A stretch of 33,371 bases of DNA from CAMDBL01 sp964498125 (GTDB taxonomy: Bacteria; Pseudomonadota; Alphaproteobacteria; Rhizobiales; Hyphomicrobiaceae). The notes under the pieces were generated by a model, which saw only the letters and a list, made by a program, of their open reading frames with translations, was not told the DNA's origin and did no database searches. Position 1 is the stretch's first letter, and each line of letters starts with the position of its first letter. A program made the translations under genes and the position numbers. The stretch covers positions 1-33,371 of the forward strand of contig CAZCGE010000127.1 in assembly GCA_964498125.1 (NCBI GenBank). The letters are read 5' to 3'. Below, in pieces: positions 1 through 8,953 of the stretch.

Positions 1-240
1 GAGTGACTTCACCCCTCGATCCTCGAGACCGGGCACTTCCCATCCCGTTACCGCGCGCTCCTGCTCACATCACTTCCCACCAATCCGCCAACCGCTGTTC
101 CCCGCGCGCCACAGGCTGGCGCGTAGCGCCTTCGTTCTGTGGCCCACTGCTGACGCGTACTGCGAATGTTGTTTTTTGCGTGCAATCAAGGGGTAAGCGG
201 ACTGCTGTAAGGCATTCGTGGGTGCAGCCGCCCCTCCCCC

Positions 241-313
241 GGATCAATCCCGGACTTGATCCGGGACCGGGGCCGACCCCCTCCCCACTGCGCTGCGCGT
301 GTGGGGAGAGGGG
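241..313. repeat. Palindromic intergenic repeats
   Basis: Two adjacent inverted repeats. Bases 241-262 contain GGATCAA/TTGATCC arms around a CCCGGA-type centre. Bases 277-313 form a hairpin with arms CCCCCTCCCCAC and GTGGGGAGAGGGG (one bulge) around a 12-base loop. Such CCCTCCCC..GGGGAGGG hairpins are common dispersed intergenic elements in alphaproteobacteria, and a similar one sits inside the repeat at 22923-23018. The function is unknown; the second could act as a bidirectional terminator. Confidence 0.45.
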
Positions 314-773
314 CGGTGCCGTTCGAGGTCCCTATGGCTCACTCGCGACCGCGCTCGCATCTCTGCCGCCCATTCCTGCCCCATCAACCGGCCGTCCGAT
401 AACGACCATGCGCAGCACACCGCCGAAAAGTTATCCCCGCCCCCTGCAATGTCGCTGATACTGCTCCCGTCCCGCCCACGGGGAACGGACTGCAGTACGT
501 CTTCAGTACGTGGGTCGCCTCTCGCGTCGCCTGGTAACAGCGTGGGCCGAGAGCGGGATGGTCGGTACGCGTGGCAGCAGGGGGTAACGCATCCAGCCAC
601 AAGCGCGGCGACCCGGATTACGACGGTGTGATCCCGTCTTGCAATATCCGGGCGACAGATAAACCGGCCCGCGGGGCGGCCACACGCCGCCAAAAAAAAC
701 AATTCCAGCGGCGCGTCGCCGCCCCGCTCCTCATTTGCGCAGTTCGGATCGAGGGCGCAGCGTCCGACATGAG

Positions 774-792
774 TTGTATGACCATGATACAA
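774..792. promoter_or_regulatory. TTGTAT-N7-ATACAA inverted repeat, possible operator
   Basis: Perfect 6-bp arms TTGTAT (774-779) and ATACAA (787-792) are separated by 7 bases. AT-rich arms of this kind stand out in GC-rich DNA and resemble half-sites of GntR/FCD-type repressors. It lies about 140 bases upstream of the glyoxalase gene. No regulator gene is adjacent, so the assignment is weak. Confidence 0.25.
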
Positions 793-930
793 AGATCGGC
801 CGACCGGACGCAGTGGCGCAGTCATGCATGGGAAGAGCATGCTTGACGCGCCACCGCCTTATGCCAAGAGAAGGAGAGCCGCCGTGCCACCCGCGCCACC
901 GCCTCAAAGCCGACACCGAGGAGAACCCCC

Positions 931-1371
931 ATGCGCTACCTGCACACCATGATCCGCATCACGGACGTCGATAAGAGCTTGAATTTCTACTGCAATCTCC
1001 TCGGCATGCAGGAAGTGCGCCGGCGCGAGGACCCGGCCGGGCGCTATACGCTGATCTTCCTCGCGGGCAGCCACGACAAGAGCCGCGGCGAGGCCGAGAA
1101 CGCACCGCTCGTGGAGCTGACCTACAATTGGGACCCGCAGGAGTATGCTGGCGGGCGCAATTTCGGCCACCTCGCCTATGAGGTCGACGACATCTACGCC
1201 ACCTGCGACCGGTTGATGAAGGGTGGCGTCACCATCAACCGCCCGCCACGCGAGGGCCGCATGGCCTTCGTGCGTTCACCCGACGGCATTTCGATCGAGC
1301 TGCTGCAGAAGGGCGCCAACCTGCCGAAGGCCGAGCCGTGGGCGTCGCTACCCAACACCGGGGCATGGTGA
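931..1371 (+). CDS. gloA: Lactoylglutathione lyase (glyoxalase I)
   Basis: A 146-residue VOC-superfamily protein. It should isomerise the hemithioacetal of methylglyoxal and glutathione to S-D-lactoylglutathione in the cytoplasm, the first step of methylglyoxal detoxification. The N-terminus MRYLHTMIRITDVDKSLNFY and the VELTYNW, FGHLAYEV and SIELLQ segments match GloA. The four expected metal ligands are all present: His5, Glu62, His80 and Glu123. Length is usual for the family (about 135-150). The ATG at 931 is chosen because GAGGAG lies 8 bases upstream and it gives the canonical N-terminus. The next gene starts 4 bases after its stop, so the two are probably cotranscribed. Nothing in it looks degraded. 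Confidence 0.93.
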   Translation: MRYLHTMIRITDVDKSLNFYCNLLGMQEVRRREDPAGRYTLIFLAGSHDKSRGEAENAPLVELTYNWDPQEYAGGRNFGHLAYEVDDIYATCDRLMKGGVTINRPPREGRMAFVRSPDGISIELLQKGANLPKAEPWASLPNTGAW

Positions 1372-1375
1372 GGGC

Positions 1376-2620
1376 GTGAGCGCGGACATCGCCGTCATCG
1401 GCGCTGGCCCCGCCGGCCTGATGGCGGCCGAGGCCCTCACCGCCGCGGGCCATCGCGTGACTGTCTACGAGCGCATGCCCTCGCCGGCGCGCAAGCTGCT
1501 GATGGCCGGCCGCGGCGGCCTCAACCTGACGCACAGCGAGCCACTGCCGGCCTTCCTGGCTCGGTTCGGACCCGGCGACGTGGCCCGCGCCAGGCTTGCG
1601 GCGGCAATCCAGGCCTTCCCGCCCGAAGCCCTCGTCGCCTGGGCACAGGGCCTCGGCCAGGACACCTTCACCGGGTCCAGCGGCCGGGTCTTTCCGAAGG
1701 CGATGAAGGCCTCGCCGCTACTGCGCGCCTGGTTACGCCGCCTCGCGAGCCGCGGCATTGTCCTGGCGACCCGGCACGACTGGATCGGCTGGAGCGAGGA
1801 TGGCAGTCTGCGATTCACGGGGCCGGATGGGCAGCCGGTGCTGGCCAAACCGGCCGCCACCGTGCTGGCGCTGGGCGGGGCCAGTTGGCCGCGCCTGGGA
1901 GGCCGGGGCGCCTGGCTTTCCACCCTGCAAGAACGCGGTGTCCTCTGCCACCCGTTGACACCGTCCAACTGTGGCATTGTCATCGCCTGGAGCACCCTGT
2001 TGCGGGATCGGTTCGAGGGCGAGCCGTTGAAACGCATCGCCCTGACCTGCGCGGATAAGCGCGTGCGCGGCGAAGCGTTGCTGACGCGGGCTGGGCTGGA
2101 GGGCGGCGCGGTCTATGCCCTGAACGACGCCGTGCGAGGCGAATTGGCAGCCAACGGCACGGCTGCGCTGCATTTGGATTTGCGGCCCGACCTGACGCTC
2201 ACCGACCTCGCCCGCAAGCTCGCCGAGCCGCGCCAGAAACAGTCGACATCGACGTTCCTGCGCAAGGCGGCGCATCTGTCGCCTGTCGACATCGCCCTGT
2301 TGCGCGAAGTGTGTGGCGCCAGCCTGCCGGCAGCACCCTATGCCCTCGCGGGTTTGATCAAGGAAGTGCCGTTGACGGTCGCCGCGTTGGCCGGCCTGGA
2401 CCGGGCAATTTCATCTGCCGGTGGCATCGCTTTGGATGCTCTCGACGATCGCTACATGCTGCGGGCCATGCCTGGCGTCTTTGCCGCCGGCGAGATGCTC
2501 GACTGGGATGCGCCGACCGGCGGCTACCTGCTGCAAGCGACGATCGCCACGGCGGTGGCGGCAGCAACGGGCGTCAGCGCCTGGCTGGTAGGATCGAGCG
2601 ACACGGTCGCACGCCAATAG
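1376..2620 (+). CDS. FAD-dependent oxidoreductase, TIGR03862/HI0933-like
   Basis: A 414-residue flavoprotein of the HI0933/YhiN superfamily, closest to the subgroup called TIGR03862; the physiological substrate is unknown. The N-terminal Rossmann motif GAGPAG is at residues 9-14, followed by an acidic strand end (TVYER) and the MAGRGGLNLTHSE loop characteristic of the family. The C-terminal FAD motif GVFAAGEMLDWDAPTGGYLL closes the second nucleotide-contact region. The reading frame is open further upstream, but the GTG at 1376 is preferred: it begins 4 bases after the gloA stop and places the Rossmann motif at the usual distance from the N-terminus. An ATG at 1365 is out of frame. A second member of the superfamily lies at 16725-17912. 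It converges on kup with only 25 bases between the genes. Confidence 0.85.
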   Translation: MSADIAVIGAGPAGLMAAEALTAAGHRVTVYERMPSPARKLLMAGRGGLNLTHSEPLPAFLARFGPGDVARARLAAAIQAFPPEALVAWAQGLGQDTFTGSSGRVFPKAMKASPLLRAWLRRLASRGIVLATRHDWIGWSEDGSLRFTGPDGQPVLAKPAATVLALGGASWPRLGGRGAWLSTLQERGVLCHPLTPSNCGIVIAWSTLLRDRFEGEPLKRIALTCADKRVRGEALLTRAGLEGGAVYALNDAVRGELAANGTAALHLDLRPDLTLTDLARKLAEPRQKQSTSTFLRKAAHLSPVDIALLREVCGASLPAAPYALAGLIKEVPLTVAALAGLDRAISSAGGIALDALDDRYMLRAMPGVFAAGEMLDWDAPTGGYLLQATIATAVAAATGVSAWLVGSSDTVARQ

Positions 2621-2645
2621 ATAGGCACGAATCGTGCACCGAACC

Positions 2646-4571
2646 TCAGATGTTGACCTGCGTGCCGACCTCGACCACCCGGTCGGTCGGGATCTGGAAG
2701 TATGTCGTCGCATCCTCGGCGTGGCGCGCCAGAGTGATGAACAATTTTTCCTGCCAGACCGGCATCTCCGATTTGGCTGTCGGGCGCAACGAACGGCGCG
2801 ACAGGAAGAACGACGTAGCTCCGATATCAATATTGAGGTCCCGCTTGCGGCAAAGCGCCAGCACGCGCGGAACGCTCGGCGTCTCCATGAAACCGAAGCT
2901 GGCGATGACGCGGATAAAGCCATCGGAGATGGTCTCGATCTTGACACGCTCGCTGTTGGGCAGGCGCGGCGTGTCGACACCGCGAATACTCAGGATGATG
3001 TTGCGCTCATGCAGCACGCGGTTGTGCTTGAGGTTGTGCAGCAGCGACGTCGGCGCGGCATGAGGATCACCGGTCAGGAACACCGCTGTCCCCGGCACCC
3101 GGTGCGGCGGCTTGGCCTCGAGTTTGCGCACCAGCCAATCGATATCAGCCTCGCTGCGCCGCGTCTCTTTGGTGAGGATGCCGCTGCCGCGCACCCATGT
3201 CAGCATGCAGTACGCCACGGCGGCAGCCATCATCAGCGGGAACCAGCCACCCTCGAACACCTTCATCAAATTGGCGGTCAGGAAGGCCTGCTCGATGGCG
3301 ATCAGCGGCACGATCAGCAGCGCGGCGCGCCACAACGGCCAGCGCCAGAATTGCCAGACGACAAAGAAGGCCATGGCCGAGTCGATCACCATGGTCGCGG
3401 TCACCGACACGCCGTAGGCCGCCGCCAGTTTCGAGCTGTCGCCGAAATAAATGACGACCAGCAGCACGCCGAGCAGCAGCAGCCAGTTGACGCGCGGCAG
3501 GTAAATCTGGCCCGCCATTGCCTCCGACGTGTGGCGGATCGCAAAGCGCGGCAGCAGGCCGAGCTGGATCGCCTGCCGCGTGATGGAGAAGGTCCCGGTG
3601 ATGACCGCCTGGCTGGCAATGACGGTGGCAACCGTCGCCAGCCCGATCATGGGGACCAGCGCCCAGCTCGGATAGAGGCTATAAAAGGGGTTATTGAGCG
3701 CTTCGGGGTGCGCCAGCACCAGCGCGCCCTGCCCCATGTAGTTGAGCGCCAGCGAGGGCAGAACCAGCACAAACCACGCGGATTGGATGGGACGGCGGCC
3801 AAAGTGCCCGAGGTCCACATACAGTGCCTCGGCCCCCGTCACTGCCAGAAAGACGAGGCCCAACACGGTGATGCCGATCAGGCCATTGCGCGCGACGAAG
3901 CGCACTCCGTACAGGGGATCGAAGGCCATGAAGACACGCGGGTCGTCGACGATATGAATGGCCCCGCCGATCGCCAGCACGATGAACCAGACCACCATGA
4001 TCGGCCCGAAGAACTGGGCCACGCGATGGGTGCCGCGCGACTGCATGATGAACAGGCCGACCAGAATGACCGCGGCAATCGGCACGACGTATTTGTCCAG
4101 GCCCGGCGCCGCCAGCTTCAGGCCCTCGACCGCCGACAGAACCGAAATCGCCGGCGTCAGCACCGCATCGCCATAGAAGAACGACGCGCCGGCCACACCC
4201 AGCAGGAACAACAACGGCGCGCTGCGCTTGGCGACCGACTGCGCCAGCGCCATCAGCGCGAAGGTGCCGCCTTCGCCCTTGTTGTCGGCCCTCAGCAGGA
4301 CGATGACATATTTCAATGTGACGATCAGGAACAGCGACCACAGCACCAGCGACAGCACGCCGAGGATGGCGTCCTGCCTCGCCATGCCTTCCGCCGTCGC
4401 CGCCTTGACCGCCTCGCGGAACGCATACAATGGGCTGGTGCCGATATCGCCATAGACAACGCCGATCGAGCCGACAGTCATGGCCCAGAATCGGCGATCT
4501 TGTACGTGATCGGTGGAGCCGCCTTCGGCGCCGTGGCCCGCTACATAGCTTTGTGCCAAGTGGCACCTCAT
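2646..4571 (-). CDS. kup: Kup-family low-affinity potassium uptake transporter
   Basis: A 641-residue inner-membrane K+ transporter of the KUP/HAK/KT family, which takes up potassium with protons. The signature GVVYGDIGTSPLYAFRE is at residues 37-53, followed by about twelve hydrophobic helices to roughly residue 460. A hydrophilic cytoplasmic C-terminal domain of about 130 residues starts near RRSEADIDWLVRKLE. Conserved segments include ADNKGEGGTFALMALAQ and FFYGDAVLTPAISVLSAVEG. Length matches bacterial Kup (about 620-640). The start is uncertain: ATG at 4571 is used, a TTG at 4607 is in the same frame, and neither has a strong ribosome binding site. No regulatory RNA is recognised upstream. 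Confidence 0.92.
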   Translation of the reverse strand: MRCHLAQSYVAGHGAEGGSTDHVQDRRFWAMTVGSIGVVYGDIGTSPLYAFREAVKAATAEGMARQDAILGVLSLVLWSLFLIVTLKYVIVLLRADNKGEGGTFALMALAQSVAKRSAPLLFLLGVAGASFFYGDAVLTPAISVLSAVEGLKLAAPGLDKYVVPIAAVILVGLFIMQSRGTHRVAQFFGPIMVVWFIVLAIGGAIHIVDDPRVFMAFDPLYGVRFVARNGLIGITVLGLVFLAVTGAEALYVDLGHFGRRPIQSAWFVLVLPSLALNYMGQGALVLAHPEALNNPFYSLYPSWALVPMIGLATVATVIASQAVITGTFSITRQAIQLGLLPRFAIRHTSEAMAGQIYLPRVNWLLLLGVLLVVIYFGDSSKLAAAYGVSVTATMVIDSAMAFFVVWQFWRWPLWRAALLIVPLIAIEQAFLTANLMKVFEGGWFPLMMAAAVAYCMLTWVRGSGILTKETRRSEADIDWLVRKLEAKPPHRVPGTAVFLTGDPHAAPTSLLHNLKHNRVLHERNIILSIRGVDTPRLPNSERVKIETISDGFIRVIASFGFMETPSVPRVLALCRKRDLNIDIGATSFFLSRRSLRPTAKSEMPVWQEKLFITLARHAEDATTYFQIPTDRVVEVGTQVNI

Positions 4572-5102
4572 CCAGCGGAATCGTCTCGAACTGTTGCACT
4601 GCAGCAATCAGCGCGCGGCTTATACCTGGGGCGACTGTCGCAGCATAGTCAAAAAAATGCCACGCCGCTGCCACAAAAGTGCAGGCTGGCGACCAGCGCC
4701 AGCGTCCCGCGCGGTGCTCACCGCGCCCGGGGCGCGTGCTGTCAAGGCCCTCCAGCCGGCCTCAGCGTGGCGCGCAATGTGCGGCAATATCGAGGCAAAC
4801 CGCCTGAATATTGGGCAACTGGAGCCACCGGGACCGCTGGTCAACCCCGTGAAATGGATGGGGCAGTAGGCACCCCTTCGGGGCTGGATGGCGCTGCCAG
4901 GGCGTCATGCCATTGTATCCGAGTGATACTCTAGTGTCGCAGTCCCGCCACACCCCGTGCCCCCCCAACATACCTGTGCGCCCGACCGGTCGTGGTTCGC
5001 ACCATCCGAACAAGGCCGCAATTGCGTGGCTGATGGCGTTGTTGCGCCAGGGCAGCGTAGTCGCCGGGCCGGCGGGTGGCTCTTCGCACAGGGTTGGCAG
5101 GC
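4572..5102. other. Intergenic region between divergent kup and DUF2939 genes
   Basis: About 530 bases without a supported gene. Frames on both strands translate to Ala/Pro/Arg-rich chance sequence with no family resemblance. It must carry the promoters of kup (leftward) and of the DUF2939 gene (rightward). A short palindrome GTATC-N5-GATAC lies near 4917-4931. I recognise no riboswitch or small RNA. Confidence 0.5.
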
Positions 5103-5687
5103 ATGAGGTTGGCAGTCACAGGCACGATCATGGCGGCGCTGGCGGCATTGGCCTATATCGCCTCGCCCTTCTGGATGGTCTGGAGCCTGCGCGAGGCGGT
5201 TCGTACCGGCGACACGGCCAGCATCGAGCGCATGATCGAATGGGACAGCGTGCGTACGACGCTGAAGGCTTCGCTCGCCCGCCACGCCCAATTGGTGCCC
5301 GAGATCGCCGAGAGCGAGGCCGCGATCAGGCCTGGACTATGGCAGCGCGTCAAAATCGCCCTTGGCCAATCGATGATCGACAGCTTCGTCGAGCGCGCCA
5401 TCACGCCCAAGGGCCTGTCGCAATTGTTCGAGGCGCGAAAGACCTACAACGGCACGTTGCGGCGCGCGCCCGAGGCGGACGAATTCTTGGGACGCATCGA
5501 TCGCTTCAAACAGTTCTGGGCACGGCTGAAGCGCGCCGAGTTCCAGAGCCTGACCCGGGTGGAGCTGGAAATCGAGGATCGAAACAACCCCGCCCGGCGC
5601 ATTGTCAGCCTGCTGGAGTTGCGCAATTTCGCCTGGAAGCTGACCGCCCTCGGCGTCGCAGCGGCGCCGCAGATGCCGGCGCCGTAG
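5103..5687 (+). CDS. DUF2939 membrane-anchored protein
   Basis: A 194-residue protein of unknown function matching the DUF2939 family pattern. It has an N-terminal hydrophobic segment (about residues 4-27, AVTGTIMAALAALAYIASPF), then a helix with the family's typical wording, LREAVRTGDTASIERMI..DSVRTTLKA. A larger soluble C-terminal part of about 140 residues follows, predicted to face the periplasm or to be anchored. The segment R-V-E-L-E-I-E-D near residue 165 resembles the conserved C-terminal strand of the family. ATG at 5103 puts the hydrophobic segment at the very N-terminus; a GTG at 5076 would add nine residues. Its TAG stop is the first base triplet of the palindrome at 5684-5725, and it converges on valS. 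Confidence 0.75.
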   Translation: MRLAVTGTIMAALAALAYIASPFWMVWSLREAVRTGDTASIERMIEWDSVRTTLKASLARHAQLVPEIAESEAAIRPGLWQRVKIALGQSMIDSFVERAITPKGLSQLFEARKTYNGTLRRAPEADEFLGRIDRFKQFWARLKRAEFQSLTRVELEIEDRNNPARRIVSLLELRNFAWKLTALGVAAAPQMPAP

Positions 5688-5725
5688 ATTGGGTTGAGGC
5701 CGCCTTCGGCCGAAGCCCAACCTAC
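5684..5725. terminator. Long imperfect palindrome between convergent genes
   Basis: TAGATTGGGTTGAGGCCG and its near reverse complement (14 of 18 positions pair) flank a short CCTT loop. It lies between the stop codons of the DUF2939 gene and valS and could terminate transcription in both directions, although there is no clear U-tract. TAGGTTGGGC-type palindromes are also dispersed repeats in many alphaproteobacteria. The TAG of the left arm is the DUF2939 stop codon. Confidence 0.5.
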
Positions 5726-5743
5726 ATGCGATCACGGATCGTC

Positions 5744-8656
5744 TCAGCCCTCGAGCCGCGCCAGCGCCGCCGACCATTTCTTGATGCCGGCTTCCAACTC
5801 GGTCTTACGCTCGCGCGTCTCCTGCACAGCCTCGGGCTTGGCTTTTTCGACGAAGGCCGGGTTGGCCAGTTTGGCGTCCATCTTGCCGAGGTCGGAGCGC
5901 GCCGCGGCGATCTCCTTTTCCAGGCGCGCCTTTTCAGCCGTCATATCGATGATGCCCTCCAGCGGCAGCGCCGCCGTGGTCTCACCGACGACGATCAGCG
6001 CCGCACCCTTGGGCACGCTCTTGGCAAACGAGATCGTGTCGAGCCTTGCCAGCCGCTTGATGGTGTCCTCGTGCGTGTCGGCTCGCGTCCGCAGGGCCTT
6101 GTCGGCGCTGGCGATGACCAGCGGCACCTTGGCGCCAGCGGGCACATTCATCTCCATGCGGATCGAACGGATTTCCGAGACCAGCCGCACCACCCAACCG
6201 ATCTCCTCGTCGGCGGCCTTGTCCTCCAGACCGTGCAGTTGCGGCCACGCGGCCAGCGCCAACACTGTGCGGCGCCTCTCGCCGTGCTCGACCATGTGCG
6301 CCCACAGTTCCTCGGTGATGAAGGGCATGAAGGGATGCAGCAGTTTCAAGATCTGATCGAGCACCCAGGCGACGGTGGCCCGCGTTTCCGCCGTGGCCGC
6401 CTCGTCGTCCTCGCCCATCAGGATCGGCTTGATGAGCTCCAGGTACCAGTCGCAGAACACGCCCCAGACGAACTCGTAGGCAGCGCCTGCGGCCTCATTG
6501 AACTTGTAGGCCTCGATGCCGGCGGTGACGGCCGCCGCCGCGCGCTCGGTCTCGCCGGCGATCCACTTGTTGAGCGTCTGCTTGACCTTGGCCGGGTCGA
6601 AGTCGCGCTGACGCACGCACTCATTCTGCTCGGCGAAACGCGAGGCGTTCCAGACCTTGGTGGCGAAGTTGCGGTAGCCCTCGACGCGCTGGCGGGAGAA
6701 CTTGACGTCGGAGCCCTGTGCCGCCATCGCCGCCAGCGAGAAGCGCAGCGCATCGGCGCCAAACGCGTCGATGAGGTCGAGCGGGTCCATGACGTTGCCC
6801 TTCGACTTCGACATCTTCTGGCCCTTCTCGTCGCGCACGAGGCCGTGGATGTAGACGTCGCGGAACGGCACCTCCTTCATGAAATGCGCGCCCATCATCA
6901 TCATGCGGGCGACCCAGAAGAAGATGATGTCGAAGCCGGTGACGAGCGCACTGGTCGGATAGTAGCGCGCGACCTCCTCAGTCTTTTCCGGCCAGCCCAG
7001 TGTCGAGAACGGCCAGAGTGCGGAGGAGAACCAGGTGTCGAGCACGTCCATGTCTCGATAGATGCCGACAGGCCATGGCTTGCCGGGAGTTGCGACTACC
7101 CCCGGATTGGGGACATCGCGACCTTGGACGTTGAATGGTTCGTTGAAGACTACAATCTCGCAACCATAGAATTCCTGAGCCTGCTTAATAGCCTCCACTT
7201 CTGTCTCGGCTACAAATACACGCAATTTCGCGTGTTCGTAGTCGACAACTTCTCCTGCCTTTTCTGGGCCATACCATGCTGGAATACGGTGTCCCCACCA
7301 GAGCTGGCGCGAGATGCACCAGGGCTGGATGTTTTCCAGCCAGCGGAAATAGTCGGCCGCGAAACGCTCCGGCACGAACCGCGTCTTGCCCTCGCGCACG
7401 GCGGCGAGCGCGGGTTTGGCCAGCTCGGCGGCGTTGACGTACCACTGGTCGGTCAGCCACGGCTCGACCGGCACGCCCGAGCGATCGCCGTGCGGCACGG
7501 TGTGCGTGGTCGGCTCGATCCTGGCCACCTTGGATTCGGCGTCGAGGTCGGCGACCACCTTCTTCCTCGCCTCGAAGCGGTCCATGCCACGATATTTTAC
7601 CGGCGCGTTATCGTTGATCCGCGCAAACGCATCGAAAATGTTGATCGGCGCCACCAGCTCCGCCGCGTGCCGCTTGCCGACCTCGAAATCGTTGAAGTCG
7701 TGCGCCGGCGTGATCTTCACCGCGCCGGTCCCCTTCTCGGGATCGGCATACTCGTCGCCGATGATCGGAATTTTGCGGTCCGCCAGCGGCAGCACCAGGG
7801 TCCGCCCGATCCACGCCGCATACGTCGGGTGCTTGGGATGCACCGCCACCGCGGTATCACCCAGCATCGTCTCCGGCCGCGTGGTGGCGACCGTCAGATA
7901 CGTACTCGGATCATCGGCGTTATAAGTCGCGCCCTCGAGCGGATAGTTGAAATAATACATGTGCCCGCTCGGATCGCGATCGAGCAGCTTGCCCAACGCG
8001 GCGTGATTGAGCGGCACGGCGTTGCCGTCCTTGTCCTTCTCGCCGCGCGTCCACTTGAACGAGCCTTTCTTCTCGATCTGCTCGACCTCGAGGTCGGAGA
8101 TCGCGCTCTGGAACTTCGGGTCCCAGTTGACGAGGCGCTTGTCCTTGTAAATCAGGCCGGCGCGATGCAGCTCGACGAACACCTTCAGCACCGCCTTCGA
8201 CAGGCCCTCGTCCATGGTGAAGCGTTCGCGGCTCCAGTCGCAGGAGGCGCCGAGCCGCTTCAGCTGATTGACGATCGTGCCACCCGATTGTGCCTTCCAG
8301 GCCCAGACCGTCTCGAGGAATTTCTCGCGACCCTGCGCCCTGCGGTCGGGTTGCAGCTTTTCGGCGAGCTGGCGCTCGACCACCATCTGCGTGGCGATGC
8401 CGGCATGATCCGTTCCCGGCTGCCACAGCACGTCCTTGCCACGCATGCGCTCGAAGCGGCAGAGAATGTCCTGCAGCGTGTTGTTGAGCGCGTGCCCCAT
8501 GTGCAACGATCCCGTCACGTTCGGAGGCGGGATGACGATGCAGTAGGGCTCGCTCTTACCACGCTCGGCGCGGGCGCACTTGAAGGCCTCGGCAGCCTCC
8601 CAGGCCTTGTGAATGCGCGCTTCGATGTCGGCGGGCTGGTATGTTTTGTCGAGCAT
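5744..8656 (-). CDS. valS: Valine--tRNA ligase
   Basis: A 970-residue class I aminoacyl-tRNA synthetase that charges tRNA-Val with valine in the cytoplasm. The HIGH-type motif LHMGH is at residues 51-55 within IPPPNVTGS-LHMGHALNNT, and KMSKS is at 614-618 in GQKMSKSKGNVMDP. The GTDHAGIATQ segment and a C-terminal coiled coil (EKARLEKEIAAARSDLGKMD) are typical of ValS. The ATG at 8656 gives the usual N-terminus. It is slightly longer than usual because residues about 455-527 contain an extra loop before DVLDTWFSSALWPFS. That DNA (7075-7290) is clearly poorer in GC than its flanks and uses different codons. It is the last gene of the minus-strand block with popZ, tolC and pcm. Confidence 0.97.
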   Translation of the reverse strand: MLDKTYQPADIEARIHKAWEAAEAFKCARAERGKSEPYCIVIPPPNVTGSLHMGHALNNTLQDILCRFERMRGKDVLWQPGTDHAGIATQMVVERQLAEKLQPDRRAQGREKFLETVWAWKAQSGGTIVNQLKRLGASCDWSRERFTMDEGLSKAVLKVFVELHRAGLIYKDKRLVNWDPKFQSAISDLEVEQIEKKGSFKWTRGEKDKDGNAVPLNHAALGKLLDRDPSGHMYYFNYPLEGATYNADDPSTYLTVATTRPETMLGDTAVAVHPKHPTYAAWIGRTLVLPLADRKIPIIGDEYADPEKGTGAVKITPAHDFNDFEVGKRHAAELVAPINIFDAFARINDNAPVKYRGMDRFEARKKVVADLDAESKVARIEPTTHTVPHGDRSGVPVEPWLTDQWYVNAAELAKPALAAVREGKTRFVPERFAADYFRWLENIQPWCISRQLWWGHRIPAWYGPEKAGEVVDYEHAKLRVFVAETEVEAIKQAQEFYGCEIVVFNEPFNVQGRDVPNPGVVATPGKPWPVGIYRDMDVLDTWFSSALWPFSTLGWPEKTEEVARYYPTSALVTGFDIIFFWVARMMMMGAHFMKEVPFRDVYIHGLVRDEKGQKMSKSKGNVMDPLDLIDAFGADALRFSLAAMAAQGSDVKFSRQRVEGYRNFATKVWNASRFAEQNECVRQRDFDPAKVKQTLNKWIAGETERAAAAVTAGIEAYKFNEAAGAAYEFVWGVFCDWYLELIKPILMGEDDEAATAETRATVAWVLDQILKLLHPFMPFITEELWAHMVEHGERRRTVLALAAWPQLHGLEDKAADEEIGWVVRLVSEIRSIRMEMNVPAGAKVPLVIASADKALRTRADTHEDTIKRLARLDTISFAKSVPKGAALIVVGETTAALPLEGIIDMTAEKARLEKEIAAARSDLGKMDAKLANPAFVEKAKPEAVQETRERKTELEAGIKKWSAALARLEG

Positions 8657-8953
8657 GGGTTGGGTGGCCGTTCGCCGTTGCGCTGTCAGGGCGGGAGGAG
8701 CCTCCTAACCCCCGACTTCCAGGGCTGTCAATCTGCCAGCCATGGTGCCAGCCCGCCCGCGCGGCCTGCAAGCAACAAAGGGCGCCCAGAGGCGCGATGG
8801 GACCCGCGCGGCGGCGATATCAACGCACCATTCAGCTCTGGCCCTGTTCTCTGTTGATGTTGAAACGCAGTCCGGCGATTGATTTTGCGCATATTTTTCA
8901 TCGATCGCGACGGTGCAAGCCTTAGCGTTTCTACATCGGCGCCGAACAGAGCA

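Larger units (their letters stand above)
1..930. other. Region without a convincing gene
   Basis: I see no supported coding sequence here. The open frames on both strands have low-complexity, Arg/Pro/Ser-rich translations typical of chance frames in GC-rich DNA, with no recognisable motif and no good ribosome binding site. The stretch does hold a palindromic repeat (241-313) and an inverted repeat that could be an operator (774-792). It probably includes the promoter of glyoxalase I, whose Shine-Dalgarno GAGGAG lies at about 918-923. The 3' end of a gene lying mostly outside the window cannot be excluded at the first few bases. Confidence 0.6.

Noticed and set aside
244..840. A 198-codon minus-strand frame in the first kilobase
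   Set aside because: Low-complexity Arg/Pro/Cys-rich translation crossing a palindromic repeat, without ribosome binding site or motif.
2634..4934. A 766-codon plus-strand frame opposite kup
   Set aside because: Highly charged, Gln/His/Arg/Asp-rich translation without motifs; it is the complement of a hydrophobic membrane-protein gene.
4907..8857. A 1316-codon open frame on the plus strand opposite valS
   Set aside because: It is the antisense shadow of valS in GC-rich DNA: composition is Arg/Asp/His/Gly-rich with no domain, and valS on the other strand has all synthetase motifs.
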